A stretch of 64,000 nt of DNA from Streptomyces sp. SAI-135 (GTDB taxonomy: Bacteria; Actinomycetota; Actinomycetes; Streptomycetales; Streptomycetaceae): NCBI RefSeq assembly GCF_029893805.1, contig NZ_JARXYP010000002.1, positions 6,510,001 through 6,574,000 on the forward strand, written 5' to 3'. The notes under the pieces were generated by a model, which was given only the letters and a program-made list of their open reading frames with translations, ran no database searches and was not told the DNA's origin. Position numbers and translations under genes: made by a program. Positions 8,145 to 14,710 of this stretch are shown here, one piece after another. The stretch's first letter is position 1, and every line of letters starts with the position of its first letter.

Positions 8145-8328
8145 GGGCGCCCTCCCGCGTGCGGTGGGTGCGGCGGTGACTGGTGCCGGTGCCCTGGCAG
8201 GCCGGGCAGTGAGCCGTGATGGTGCGCAGGCGACCGTGCGGGTCGCGGCCGCCGAGGGTGATGGCGGCGGAGGCGAAGCCGTCGCAGTTGGGGCAGATGC
8301 GGGGCGGCGGTGTGGCGCGGTGCGTCAT
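8137..8328 (-). CDS. Small zinc-ribbon protein of the AICE
   Basis: 63 residues starting MTHRATPPPRICPNCDGF, with a second pair CPACQGTG, i.e. two CxxC knuckles about 30 residues apart, and a basic C-terminus. Function unknown; similar small CPxC proteins are common between tra and rep in AICEs. The start is the ATG at 8328 with a GGAAGGAA site; the frame remains open far upstream but overlaps other genes. The stop overlaps the rep GTG start. Confidence 0.75.
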   Translation of the reverse strand: MTHRATPPPRICPNCDGFASAAITLGGRDPHGRLRTITAHCPACQGTGTSHRRTHRTREGARA

Positions 8329-8417
8329 GCTGGAGGTTCCTTCCGGATCTTCGGGTTCGGAGTGGGCACGGCTCCCGGACGGCGGAGGCTTGGCGGTTGA
8401 GGCCGTCCGGGGGCCGG

Positions 8418-8735
8418 TCAGCGTCGTTTGGCCTCGGTGTTGATGAGCGAGCGGATGACCAGGGCGCAGAGGGCTACCGAGGCGCCGGTGATGGCGACCG
8501 CGAGGAGCATCGAGACCAGGACCGCGCCGACGACCAGGACGACGGCCGTCCCGCCACCTAGCAGGGCGACGACAGCCCCGGGGGTGAGCTGGACGGTGGG
8601 CCGGGCGGACGCCGTGACCGGGGCGACCGGAGCGGGCGCGGAGGTCGGCTGCTGGATGACGGTGGTCGGCTCGACGGCGGACGGCGTAACGAGGCCGGTC
8701 GGCTGGGGCATGGCGGGGATCTTGGGACGGATCAT
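8418..8735 (-). CDS. SpdA/SpdB-type small membrane protein
   Basis: 105 residues. Residues 1-50 are a Pro/Thr/Ala-rich cytoplasmic stretch (MIRPKIPAMPQPTGLV); two hydrophobic helices follow (VVALLGGGTAVVLVVGAVLV and LAVAITGASVALCALVI), and the end is basic (NTEAKRR). The ATG at 8735 has an ideal AAAGGAG 8 bases upstream. The position in the spread region and the topology suggest a plasmid-spread protein (intramycelial spreading) as in other Streptomyces conjugative elements; sequence family not proven. Confidence 0.75.
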   Translation of the reverse strand: MIRPKIPAMPQPTGLVTPSAVEPTTVIQQPTSAPAPVAPVTASARPTVQLTPGAVVALLGGGTAVVLVVGAVLVSMLLAVAITGASVALCALVIRSLINTEAKRR

Positions 8736-8758
8736 GGCGGATCTCCTTTCGCGGGTGG

Positions 8759-8914
8759 TTACTTGACGGCGGTGTCGATGACCGGGGCGAGGAAGCTCTC
8801 GGCGATGAGGTAGCCACCCAGGAGCAGCACCAGGACCAGCCAGAGCGGCGGGCGGATGAGCTTGCAGCCGAGGTAGCCGACGACGGCGAGGGCGAACCAG
8901 AGAGGAACGTCCAT
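8759..8914 (-). CDS. 51-residue membrane protein of the transfer region
   Basis: A short frame from ATG 8914 with AGGAGG 10 bases upstream (overlapping the previous gene's TAG). It starts MDVPLWFALAVVGYLGCKLI, continues RPPLWLVLVLLLGGYLIAE and ends IDTAVK: two hydrophobic segments with a short basic turn. Spacing to its neighbours is tight (12 bases upstream, 23 downstream), so it is translated as part of the operon. Probably a spread (Spd) protein; no family assigned. Confidence 0.75.
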   Translation of the reverse strand: MDVPLWFALAVVGYLGCKLIRPPLWLVLVLLLGGYLIAESFLAPVIDTAVK

Positions 8915-8926
8915 GAGTGGTGCCTC

Positions 8927-9118
8927 CTAGCGGACGCGGCAGCGGTGGGTGCGGGCGGCGAGCTGGGCGGCCGACTGGCTGGAGTAGTCGGAGGACCAGC
9001 CGCAGCGATCGTTGGTGCACACGGCGGCGTGCTTGGTCTGGCCGTGGCGGTCGCGGTGGGTGCCGATCTGCACGGGGCCGATCCGCATGACGGAGTGGAA
9101 GTGGTCGCGGGCAGGCAT
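8927..9118 (-). CDS. Mobile-element transfer protein, small Cys/His protein
   Basis: 63 residues, MPARDHFHSVMRIGPVQIGT then VCTNDRCGWSSDY and a C-terminal HRCRVR. The Cys-x4-Cys pair with the distal His/Cys suggests a single zinc site. This matches the short proteins usually labelled 'mobile element transfer protein' beside AICE tra genes. ATG 9118 has AAAGGA upstream. Function unproven. Confidence 0.75.
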   Translation of the reverse strand: MPARDHFHSVMRIGPVQIGTHRDRHGQTKHAAVCTNDRCGWSSDYSSQSAAQLAARTHRCRVR

Positions 9119-9138
9119 CGAGGTCGTGTCCTTTCGGC

Positions 9139-9825
9139 TCAGGCGAGTTGGGCGGCGATGGCGTGGGCGAGCTGGGGCGGGACGCCGAGACGGGCACGCA
9201 GGGTGTCGGCGTCGATCGGTGTTCCGGTGCGGGTCCGGTAGTCGTCGGCGACCTTGCGGGCGTGGTCAACCAGAGCGACCGGAACAGCGGGCGCAGCCGG
9301 GGCAGCAGGCGCGGCGGGCTCGGGTGCCGGTGGTTCGGCGGCCGGGAGCGCAGGGGCTTCTTCGGGCTCGGTGACTGCGGCGGGGAGGGTCTCGGCACCG
9401 GGAGAAGCGACCGGTTCGGGCTCGGGCGCGGTGGCCGGCACTTCGGGTACCGGGCGGTCGGTGGCGGAGTGGGCGAGGAGCGTGCCGCCCATGAAGGCCA
9501 GCGCGGGCCAGGCGGCGACGAGGATGCGCAGCCAGGCCGGGACCTGTTGGAGGTCGAGGAGTCCGGCCGTCGCGACGTTGGCGCCGAGCGAGGCCACTAG
9601 GGCGATCAGGAACCAGGACCAGGCCAGCCGGGACGGTCCCTCACTGCGCAGGCGCCGCCAAGAGGCGACCAGGAGCAGGTCCACCGAGATCGGGTAGGCC
9701 CAGGCTTTCCAGCCGTCCTGTTCGGCAGCGGCGGCGAGGTCGTGAAGGTGGGCGAAGGACAGCGCTCCGGCGATGACGGCCTGGACGAGGACGGCGTCCA
9801 CGCGGAATGCGGGGCGGGCCATCAC
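9139..9825 (-). CDS. DUF2637 membrane protein (spread/transfer)
   Basis: 228 residues. The N-terminal DUF2637 domain (about 1-120) has four hydrophobic helices (VQAVIAGALSFAHLHDLA, SVDLLLVASWRRL, FLIALVASLGANVATAGL, LVAAWPALAFMGGTLL). An Ala/Pro/Glu-rich linker (about 125-185) and a short helical C-terminal domain resembling a DNA-binding helix-turn-helix (DADTLRARLGVPPQLAHAI) follow. The GTG start overlaps the upstream gene's TGA by 4 bases. DUF2637 proteins occur almost only beside AICE/plasmid tra genes; the role is inferred to be spreading or replication control. Confidence 0.85.
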   Translation of the reverse strand: MMARPAFRVDAVLVQAVIAGALSFAHLHDLAAAAEQDGWKAWAYPISVDLLLVASWRRLRSEGPSRLAWSWFLIALVASLGANVATAGLLDLQQVPAWLRILVAAWPALAFMGGTLLAHSATDRPVPEVPATAPEPEPVASPGAETLPAAVTEPEEAPALPAAEPPAPEPAAPAAPAAPAVPVALVDHARKVADDYRTRTGTPIDADTLRARLGVPPQLAHAIAAQLA

Positions 9826-10025
9826 GAGCCGCCGGGGTAGTCGGGGCCGTCGGTGGGGTCGTAGCCGGGCGGGAACGTACCGAGCGGCGGCTCGGGCAGG
9901 GACGCGGCGAGGGACGGGCCCACCGCCTCGATGAAGCCGGGGTCAGCGTCGAGTACGTCGGCGTAGAGGGCGAGTTGACCCAGCAGGAGCACGGTGCGGG
10001 CGAAGTCCTCGCAGTTGGGGCACAT
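9822..10025 (-). CDS. Small acidic CPNC protein of the AICE
   Basis: 67 residues from ATG 10025 (MCPNCEDFARTVLLLGQLAL), ending in a Pro/Gly/Asp-rich tail (TFPPGYDPTDGPDYPGG). One CxxC pair at the very N-terminus could bind metal as a dimer. GGGAG lies upstream. Coupled to the DUF2637 gene by a 4-base overlap. No known function; a short conserved companion of AICE tra genes. Confidence 0.7.
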   Translation of the reverse strand: MCPNCEDFARTVLLLGQLALYADVLDADPGFIEAVGPSLAASLPEPPLGTFPPGYDPTDGPDYPGGS

Positions 10026-10107
10026 GACGTGCTCTCCCTTCAGCAGGCATGGGGCGGGTAGGGACCCGGCGCGAAGGCGGTCGCGCCGACCGGTGGAGCA
10101 GGGAGGC

Positions 10108-11463
10108 TCAGGCGGTGGCGGGGGCTGTCTTGGACAGCGGCACACGGGCCGAGGGCAGCGGGGCAACCGCGGGGCGGAAGGCCGCCAGGGCGGGCAGGTC
10201 CGGGGTGCGTTCGGCGTGCTTGTTGCAGATGTTGACGGCCTCGCGCAGCGAGGTGTGCGGGGCGCGGATGCGGGCCCAGCCGCCGGAGGCGTCACCCGTG
10301 ACGGCGATGCCGGGGGTGTCCGTGGGGATCTGGATGGCGGCGAGGACGGCGTCCGGGGAGATGTCGCCGAAGGCCATGTTGGCGGAGGATTCGTCGTTGA
10401 CGCGGTGGGCGGTGCGGCCGGTGAGCTGGGCGCGGAGCATGGTGATGCCCTTGCCGAGTTCGGAGCCGAAGCGCTGGCCGCAGATTTCCAGGTAGATGCC
10501 GGCGGCGCGGCCGAGCTGGGCGAGGCGGACCAGGGCGGTGATGATGCGGTCGCGGCGCTTTTCGTCGTCCTTGGTGGCGAACAGAGCGAGTTCGGCCACC
10601 TCGTCGACCAGGACCACGACCGGGATAGGACGTATGTCGGCGGGCAGGTCCCAGATGTCGGCAGCGATCTCGGAATCCGGCACGTCGACCGTGATCCGCT
10701 GGTTGGCCCGGATCAGCTGATAGACGCCTTCCATGTGAGTGACGAGCGCTTCGAGGAGGTCGAGGGCGGTGTCAGGGTTGTCGGCGAGGGCCGAGAAGCG
10801 GCGGGCCAGCGGGAAGAGTTCGACGCCCTGCTTGCAGTCGATACCGACCAGGGCGACATCCAGCGCGGCTAGCCCGGCAACCAGGTTGCGCTGGTAGACG
10901 GACTTCCCGGATTCGGTGGCGCCGAGCGTGAGGCCGTGCGGGACAGCGCGGTAGTCGCGGTAGTGGACCGCGCCGTCCTCGCGCAGGGCGACCGGAACCC
11001 GCATGGGCTGGGTCTCGGTCTTGGCAGGCATCTGAACCCGCTTGAGCACGTCGTAGCCGGTCATCCGCAACTCGACGACGCCGGAGCGAAGTTCACGGGA
11101 GGTGACGCCGTACAGGCCGAAGGAGTGACGCAGCCGATCTGTTGCGGCGGAGACGTCGAAGGCGTCCTGTCCGGGGCGGAGCTTGAGCCGGAGCACCAGA
11201 CCGGTACGGGTCGGCCGCAGTCGCAGGATGCGCGGGGCACGGGACTCGGGGGCCGGACGGTTGGTCATCCGGGCGAGAGCAAGGCGCCAGCGCGAGGGCG
11301 GGACGGTCAGGCCACAGGCGTCCATGACGGAGGCATAGCGGACCAGGACCCGCAGGGCGGCGAGGGTGACCCCGAAGGTCATCCAGTACCAGGCGGGGCG
11401 CCGCCACCGCAGGAGACCCGCAGTGGCGACGACCAGCACCAGCGCAACCATGAACCAGGTCAT
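10108..11463 (-). CDS. traSA: FtsK/SpoIIIE-type DNA translocase (TraSA-like)
   Basis: Single transfer protein of AICEs: a hexameric FtsK-like ATPase that moves double-stranded DNA between mycelia. 451 residues from ATG 11463. Two N-terminal membrane helices (MTWFMVALVLVVATAGLL and WYWMTFGVTLAALRVLV), a linker domain, Walker A GATESGKS near 181-188 and Walker B PVVVLVDEVAEL near 290, then a RecA-like C-terminal part (RLAQLGRAAGIYLEICGQR). The frame is open upstream to 11568, but the coupling (2-base gap from the previous stop) supports 11463. The C-terminus lacks an obvious long gamma domain, so the recognition helix is unclear. Confidence 0.9.
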   Translation of the reverse strand: MTWFMVALVLVVATAGLLRWRRPAWYWMTFGVTLAALRVLVRYASVMDACGLTVPPSRWRLALARMTNRPAPESRAPRILRLRPTRTGLVLRLKLRPGQDAFDVSAATDRLRHSFGLYGVTSRELRSGVVELRMTGYDVLKRVQMPAKTETQPMRVPVALREDGAVHYRDYRAVPHGLTLGATESGKSVYQRNLVAGLAALDVALVGIDCKQGVELFPLARRFSALADNPDTALDLLEALVTHMEGVYQLIRANQRITVDVPDSEIAADIWDLPADIRPIPVVVLVDEVAELALFATKDDEKRRDRIITALVRLAQLGRAAGIYLEICGQRFGSELGKGITMLRAQLTGRTAHRVNDESSANMAFGDISPDAVLAAIQIPTDTPGIAVTGDASGGWARIRAPHTSLREAVNICNKHAERTPDLPALAAFRPAVAPLPSARVPLSKTAPATA

Positions 11464-11465
11464 GG

Positions 11466-11819
11466 TCAGGCCGCCTTGGGCTTCGAGGCAGCCTCGGCGA
11501 GCGAGGTCACGGCGACCGCGCGGAAGGCGATGCCGTGGCGCTTCTGCCCGTTGAACTCGTTCTCCCATGCCGAGGCGACCAGGCCGGTCAGCGCGACCGG
11601 GGTGCCCATGGCCAGGTCCTCGGAGACTCCGGGCTGCGGGACGGTGAGCTTGAGGATCTCCACCTCGTCCGGCGTGGAGAACATGACCTCCACGGTCATC
11701 AGCGTGACGCCGTCCTTGTCGAGGGCGATCTCACCGGTACGGCGGTCCTTGACCTTCGGCTGCGGAGCCTTGGCGACCATCACGGTCGCGTTGGAGGTGT
11801 CGACGGGAATCTGACGCAT
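11466..11819 (-). CDS. SCO3933-family conserved AICE protein
   Basis: 117 residues, starting MRQIPVDTSNATVMVAKAPQ and containing TGEIALDKDGVTLMTVEVMF and GTPVALTGLVASAWE. It looks like a compact beta-rich (OB-like) domain. It resembles the small 'regulatory protein' found first in many AICE tra operons (SCO3933 family, recognised from memory). It is the first gene of the minus operon; the start has AGGAG upstream and the operator at 11845-11863 lies 26 bases before it. Confidence 0.75.
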   Translation of the reverse strand: MRQIPVDTSNATVMVAKAPQPKVKDRRTGEIALDKDGVTLMTVEVMFSTPDEVEILKLTVPQPGVSEDLAMGTPVALTGLVASAWENEFNGQKRHGIAFRAVAVTSLAEAASKPKAA

Positions 11820-11844
11820 GACGCGCTCCTGGGATCGATGAACC

Positions 11845-11863
11845 TAACGTACTTAGTACGTTA
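11845..11863. promoter_or_regulatory. Palindromic operator, probable KorSA-type site
   Basis: A perfect 9-1-9 palindrome TAACGTACT-T-AGTACGTTA between the divergent tra operon and the GntR gene. Its spacing to the tra-side start (26 bases) places it over that promoter. A degenerate relative, ACTAGGTACG, lies at 11941-11950 near the GntR start. By analogy with pSAM2, the GntR repressor would bind here to silence transfer and replication and control itself. Confidence 0.7.
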
Positions 11864-11969
11864 TCTTGAGTTAGAGCATGAACCTGTACTACTTGGTGTG
11901 TCAAGTGGATGTCTCGACGCCTGTCAGCGGGATGTGCTGCACTAGGTACGACAACCACTGAGAGGGGCT

Positions 11970-12341
11970 ATGGCCGACTTCACCGCCGGACGTGCCGCGT
12001 ACTTGCAGATCGCGGACGACTTCAAGCGCCGGATCCGCGACGGAGAGCTCACCCCGGGGGACAAGCTCCCTTCAGAGTCGGACCTGATGGCGCAGCACTC
12101 CGTCTCTCGCACAGTCGCCCGGCAGGCGATCTCCCGTCTCCGCGAGGACGGCTACGCCATCTCTCATCAGGGCAAGGGCAGTTTCGCTGCGTTGCCGGGC
12201 GAAGGCGGTTCCGCCAAGCGCAGCCCCGAGTTCGAGCAGATCACGGAGTACCTGTCCGAGGTCCGTCGGGATGTGCGCCGCCTGGCTGAGCGGATGGACC
12301 AGCTGGAGGACCTGGTTCGACAGCAGGCCCAAGGGCGATGA
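11970..12341 (+). CDS. korSA: GntR-family repressor (KorSA-like)
   Basis: 123 residues. The winged helix-turn-helix occupies residues 8-75 (YLQIADDFKRRIRDGELTPG, LPSESDLMAQHSVSRTVARQ, GYAISHQGKGSF). A short coiled-coil (VRRDVRRLAERMDQLEDLV) replaces the usual ligand domain, as expected for the short KorSA subgroup. GAGAGG precedes ATG 11970. Divergent from the tra-rep-int operon with the palindromic operator between; likely the kil-override repressor that keeps the element quiescent. Confidence 0.85.
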   Translation: MADFTAGRAAYLQIADDFKRRIRDGELTPGDKLPSESDLMAQHSVSRTVARQAISRLREDGYAISHQGKGSFAALPGEGGSAKRSPEFEQITEYLSEVRRDVRRLAERMDQLEDLVRQQAQGR

Positions 12342-12513
12342 CCAAGGCGTCGGCTCGACGCGCTACCTCTGCCAGCTCTTCCCCAAGTCCCCTTACCTGG
12401 TTGATCAGTTCTCGCTTCTCTCCCGGGCTCAGCACGGTCACAGCCCCTTCGTCGCCCTTCCGATCTGACAGCCCCTCGGCCTGTGAGCAACGGTAGGGCC
12501 GAAAGAACTCACC

Positions 12514-12553
12514 GACCCGGAAGGATTTTCCCCCCAGAAAATTTTTCCGGGTC
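12514..12553. promoter_or_regulatory. 17-bp stem-loop before the XRE gene
   Basis: Arms 12514-12530 and 12537-12553 pair along all 17 positions (two G-T wobbles) around a CCCCCA loop. The outer nine bases are GACCCGGAA / TTCCGGGTC. It lies 173 bases after the GntR stop and 16 bases before the XRE reading frame. It could terminate the GntR transcript, bind a regulator, or be a DNA site: GACCCGGA is the 8-bp TraB recognition sequence known from pSVH1. Confidence 0.6.
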
Positions 12554-12568
12554 CGCAGAGACAGACGG

Positions 12569-13810
12569 GTGGACGCTCTTCCCATGCGAGGAATGACGAC
12601 GAACCTGACGATCGGTGAGCGAGTCGCTTGGTACCGCCGTAGGCGCGGCATGTCCCAAGAGGTGTTGGCCGGATTCGTCGGCCGCACGGTCGACTGGCTG
12701 AGCAGGGCCGAGAACAACCGCATGGAGCTTGACCGGCTCTCGGTCATCAAGACCCTGGCCGATGCCCTGGACGTGTCCCTCGGCGACCTGCTCGCCGAAC
12801 CCACGCTCATGGAGTGGACCGCCGACAGCGGCAACCGCACGGTGCCGGCACTTCGGTCGGCGCTGATGAACTACCGCCAGCTGACCCCGCTGTTGGGGGT
12901 GCCGACCGAGGGTGACCCCACGCCCCTGGACGAGCTTCGCACCAGCGTCGTAGAGATCATGGACGCCTACCAGGCTTCCCGCTACGGCTTCGCGACCCGG
13001 CGCCTGCCCCTGGTGCTGGCAGACGCTCTCATCGCAGCGCAGTCCTACGACGGCCGTGAGCGTGAGGAGGCGAACGAGCTGCTCGCGCTGACGTATCAGA
13101 GCGCGGCCATGGTCCTCGGGAAGGTGGGCGAGGTGGACCTCGCCTGGATCGCCGCCGATCGCGGATTGGGCGCGGCGCAGCAGTCCGGCAACCCGGCGGT
13201 CATCGGCTCGCTCTTCCGGTCCGTGGGGCACTGCCTTCTGTCGACTGGCCGCTTCGACGCCGCCGTACAGCTCATCGGCGATGCGTCCGACTACCTACGC
13301 CCGGGTCTCTCTGGGACCGCCAGCCCGGAGTTCCTGTCGATCTACGGGTCGCTCTTCCTCGCTGGCTCGATTGCGGCCGCCCGCGCCGAGGAGCGCTCGA
13401 CCGTGCGCGAGTTCCTTGCCGAGGCCGACCAGGCAGCCAGCCAACTCGGACAGGACGCGAACCACATGTGGACCGCCTTCGGACCGACCAACGTCGACAT
13501 CCACCGCGTGGCGACCGCGGGGGAGCTGGGCGACATGCAGGTAGCCGTCGATCTCGGTCCGCGTATCGACACCAGCAGCCTGCCGACGGAGCGCCGGACG
13601 CGGCACAACATCGAGGTGGCCCGTGCCCTCAGCGCACACAACCGTGTCGACGACGCCTTGGCGATGATCCTCGAAGCCGAGTCCTGGGCACCCGAGCAGG
13701 TGCGGAGCCACTACATGGCCCGCGAACTCGTACTCACGTGGGTGCGCAACCAGCGCAGCCGACCGAGCCGGGCCATGGCGGATCTCGCCGAACGGCTGCA
13801 TGTGGTCTAG
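12569..13810 (+). CDS. XRE-family regulator with helical-repeat C-terminal domain
   Basis: 413 residues from GTG 12569; in-frame ATGs at 12584 and 12593 are also possible (the homologous part begins MTTNLTIGERVAW). The HTH_31 domain spans about residues 10-75 (VAWYRRRRGMSQEVLAGFVG, VDWLSRAENNRMELDRLSV). The remaining 330 residues are alpha-helical, TPR-like (ALIAAQSYDGREREEANELL, VARALSAHNRVDDALAMI). Such regulators are common in Streptomyces AICEs and probably sense a peptide or small ligand. It ends one base before the Nudix reading frame, so the two are one operon. Confidence 0.8.
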   Translation: MDALPMRGMTTNLTIGERVAWYRRRRGMSQEVLAGFVGRTVDWLSRAENNRMELDRLSVIKTLADALDVSLGDLLAEPTLMEWTADSGNRTVPALRSALMNYRQLTPLLGVPTEGDPTPLDELRTSVVEIMDAYQASRYGFATRRLPLVLADALIAAQSYDGREREEANELLALTYQSAAMVLGKVGEVDLAWIAADRGLGAAQQSGNPAVIGSLFRSVGHCLLSTGRFDAAVQLIGDASDYLRPGLSGTASPEFLSIYGSLFLAGSIAAARAEERSTVREFLAEADQAASQLGQDANHMWTAFGPTNVDIHRVATAGELGDMQVAVDLGPRIDTSSLPTERRTRHNIEVARALSAHNRVDDALAMILEAESWAPEQVRSHYMARELVLTWVRNQRSRPSRAMADLAERLHVV

Positions 13811-14314
13811 GTGGGTACGCTCGGCTGCATGGCAGCGAACGAGCATGAAGCGAAGATGGCGCATCCGCGTATGGCAGCGGGTGCGCTTTTCTTTGATGCC
13901 GGCGGGCGCGTCCTCATGGTGGTGCCCACGTACAAGGACTACTGGGACATCCCCGGGGGCTACGTCGAGACCGGTGAGTCTCCGCTTCAGGCTGCCAGCC
14001 GCGAGGTACGGGAAGAACTCGACATCACACCGACGCTCGGCCGCCTACTGGCCGTCGACTGGGCGCCCAGCGCTACCGAGGGCGACAAGGTGCTGTACCT
14101 GTTCGACGGCGGCGAGCTTGCACCGGAGACCGTGGAGGAGATCCGCCTCCAGGCCGAGGAGCTGAAGAGCGTCATGTTCGTCGCCCCGAGCGAGATCGCG
14201 GACCGTACGATCCCACGCCTGGCCCGACGCATCCTTGCGGCGATCGATGCCCGAGCGGCGAGCGCCCCGGTGTACCTCGAGCATGGCCAGGCGCCGAGCG
14301 ATGTAGCGGCGTAG
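13811..14314 (+). CDS. Nudix hydrolase, Pif-like (AICE immunity factor candidate)
   Basis: 167 residues from a GTG directly after the XRE stop; ATG 13829 (MAANEHEAKMAHPRM) is an equally good start. The Nudix box is intact: GGYVETGES, then REVREELDI, i.e. G-x5-E-x7-RE-x2-EE. Nudix enzymes hydrolyse nucleoside diphosphates linked to X. In pSAM2 the Nudix protein Pif blocks redundant transfer between cells that already carry the element; the position beside the regulators here suggests the same job. Substrate unknown. Confidence 0.82.
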   Translation: MGTLGCMAANEHEAKMAHPRMAAGALFFDAGGRVLMVVPTYKDYWDIPGGYVETGESPLQAASREVREELDITPTLGRLLAVDWAPSATEGDKVLYLFDGGELAPETVEEIRLQAEELKSVMFVAPSEIADRTIPRLARRILAAIDARAASAPVYLEHGQAPSDVAA

Positions 14315-14503
14315 CCGAGACCGAAGGCCCTCATCCCAGCGGGATAAGACTTTCCCTACTTCATCAAGGCCCGCGCACGGCGCGGGCGCGCGCCGCCTCT
14401 GCGGCGCGGCCTGCCTCCTGTCTGCGCCCCGGCTGGCCGCGCCCGGCGGCGCGCTCGACGGCTGCGGGCATGAAGCGGGGGAGACACCCTCTGTGGCTGG
14501 GGC

Positions 14504-14671
14504 GGTCGGCTCCACGGCTTTAGGCAGCCACTTTGGGGCGAGCCTCTAAGATCATGGCCCCAACGTCGTGCTTTAACGGGCAGGTCCACAGACTGCCCGA
14601 CTCGCCGGAAGCTTACGGGGCCATGATCACTCGCCCCAAAGCAGCTCCAGCCCAAAGCCGCTCCACCGACC
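14504..14671. repeat. ~168-bp interrupted inverted repeat in the 396-bp intergenic region
   Basis: No gene seen in 14315-14710. Arms pair in blocks: GGTCGG 14504-14509 with 14666-14671; 14515-14525 with 14650-14660 (one mismatch); CTTTGGGGCGAG 14531-14542 with 14630-14641 (perfect); GATCATGGCCCC 14550-14561 with 14617-14628 (perfect). A small CGGGCAG/CTGCCCG hairpin (14577-14583/14593-14599) caps the loop. As a single strand it would fold into one long stem, the shape expected of a single-strand origin of a rolling-circle element. A regulatory or terminator role is the alternative. Confidence 0.7.
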
Positions 14672-14710
14672 TAATTTTCCAGCGATGGCCGTAGAGCTGC
14701 AATTTCCATC

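Noticed and set aside
5403..8219. Large plus-strand frames opposite the integrase and rep genes
   Set aside because: They lie antisense to clear AICE genes and have no recognisable domain or ribosome site.
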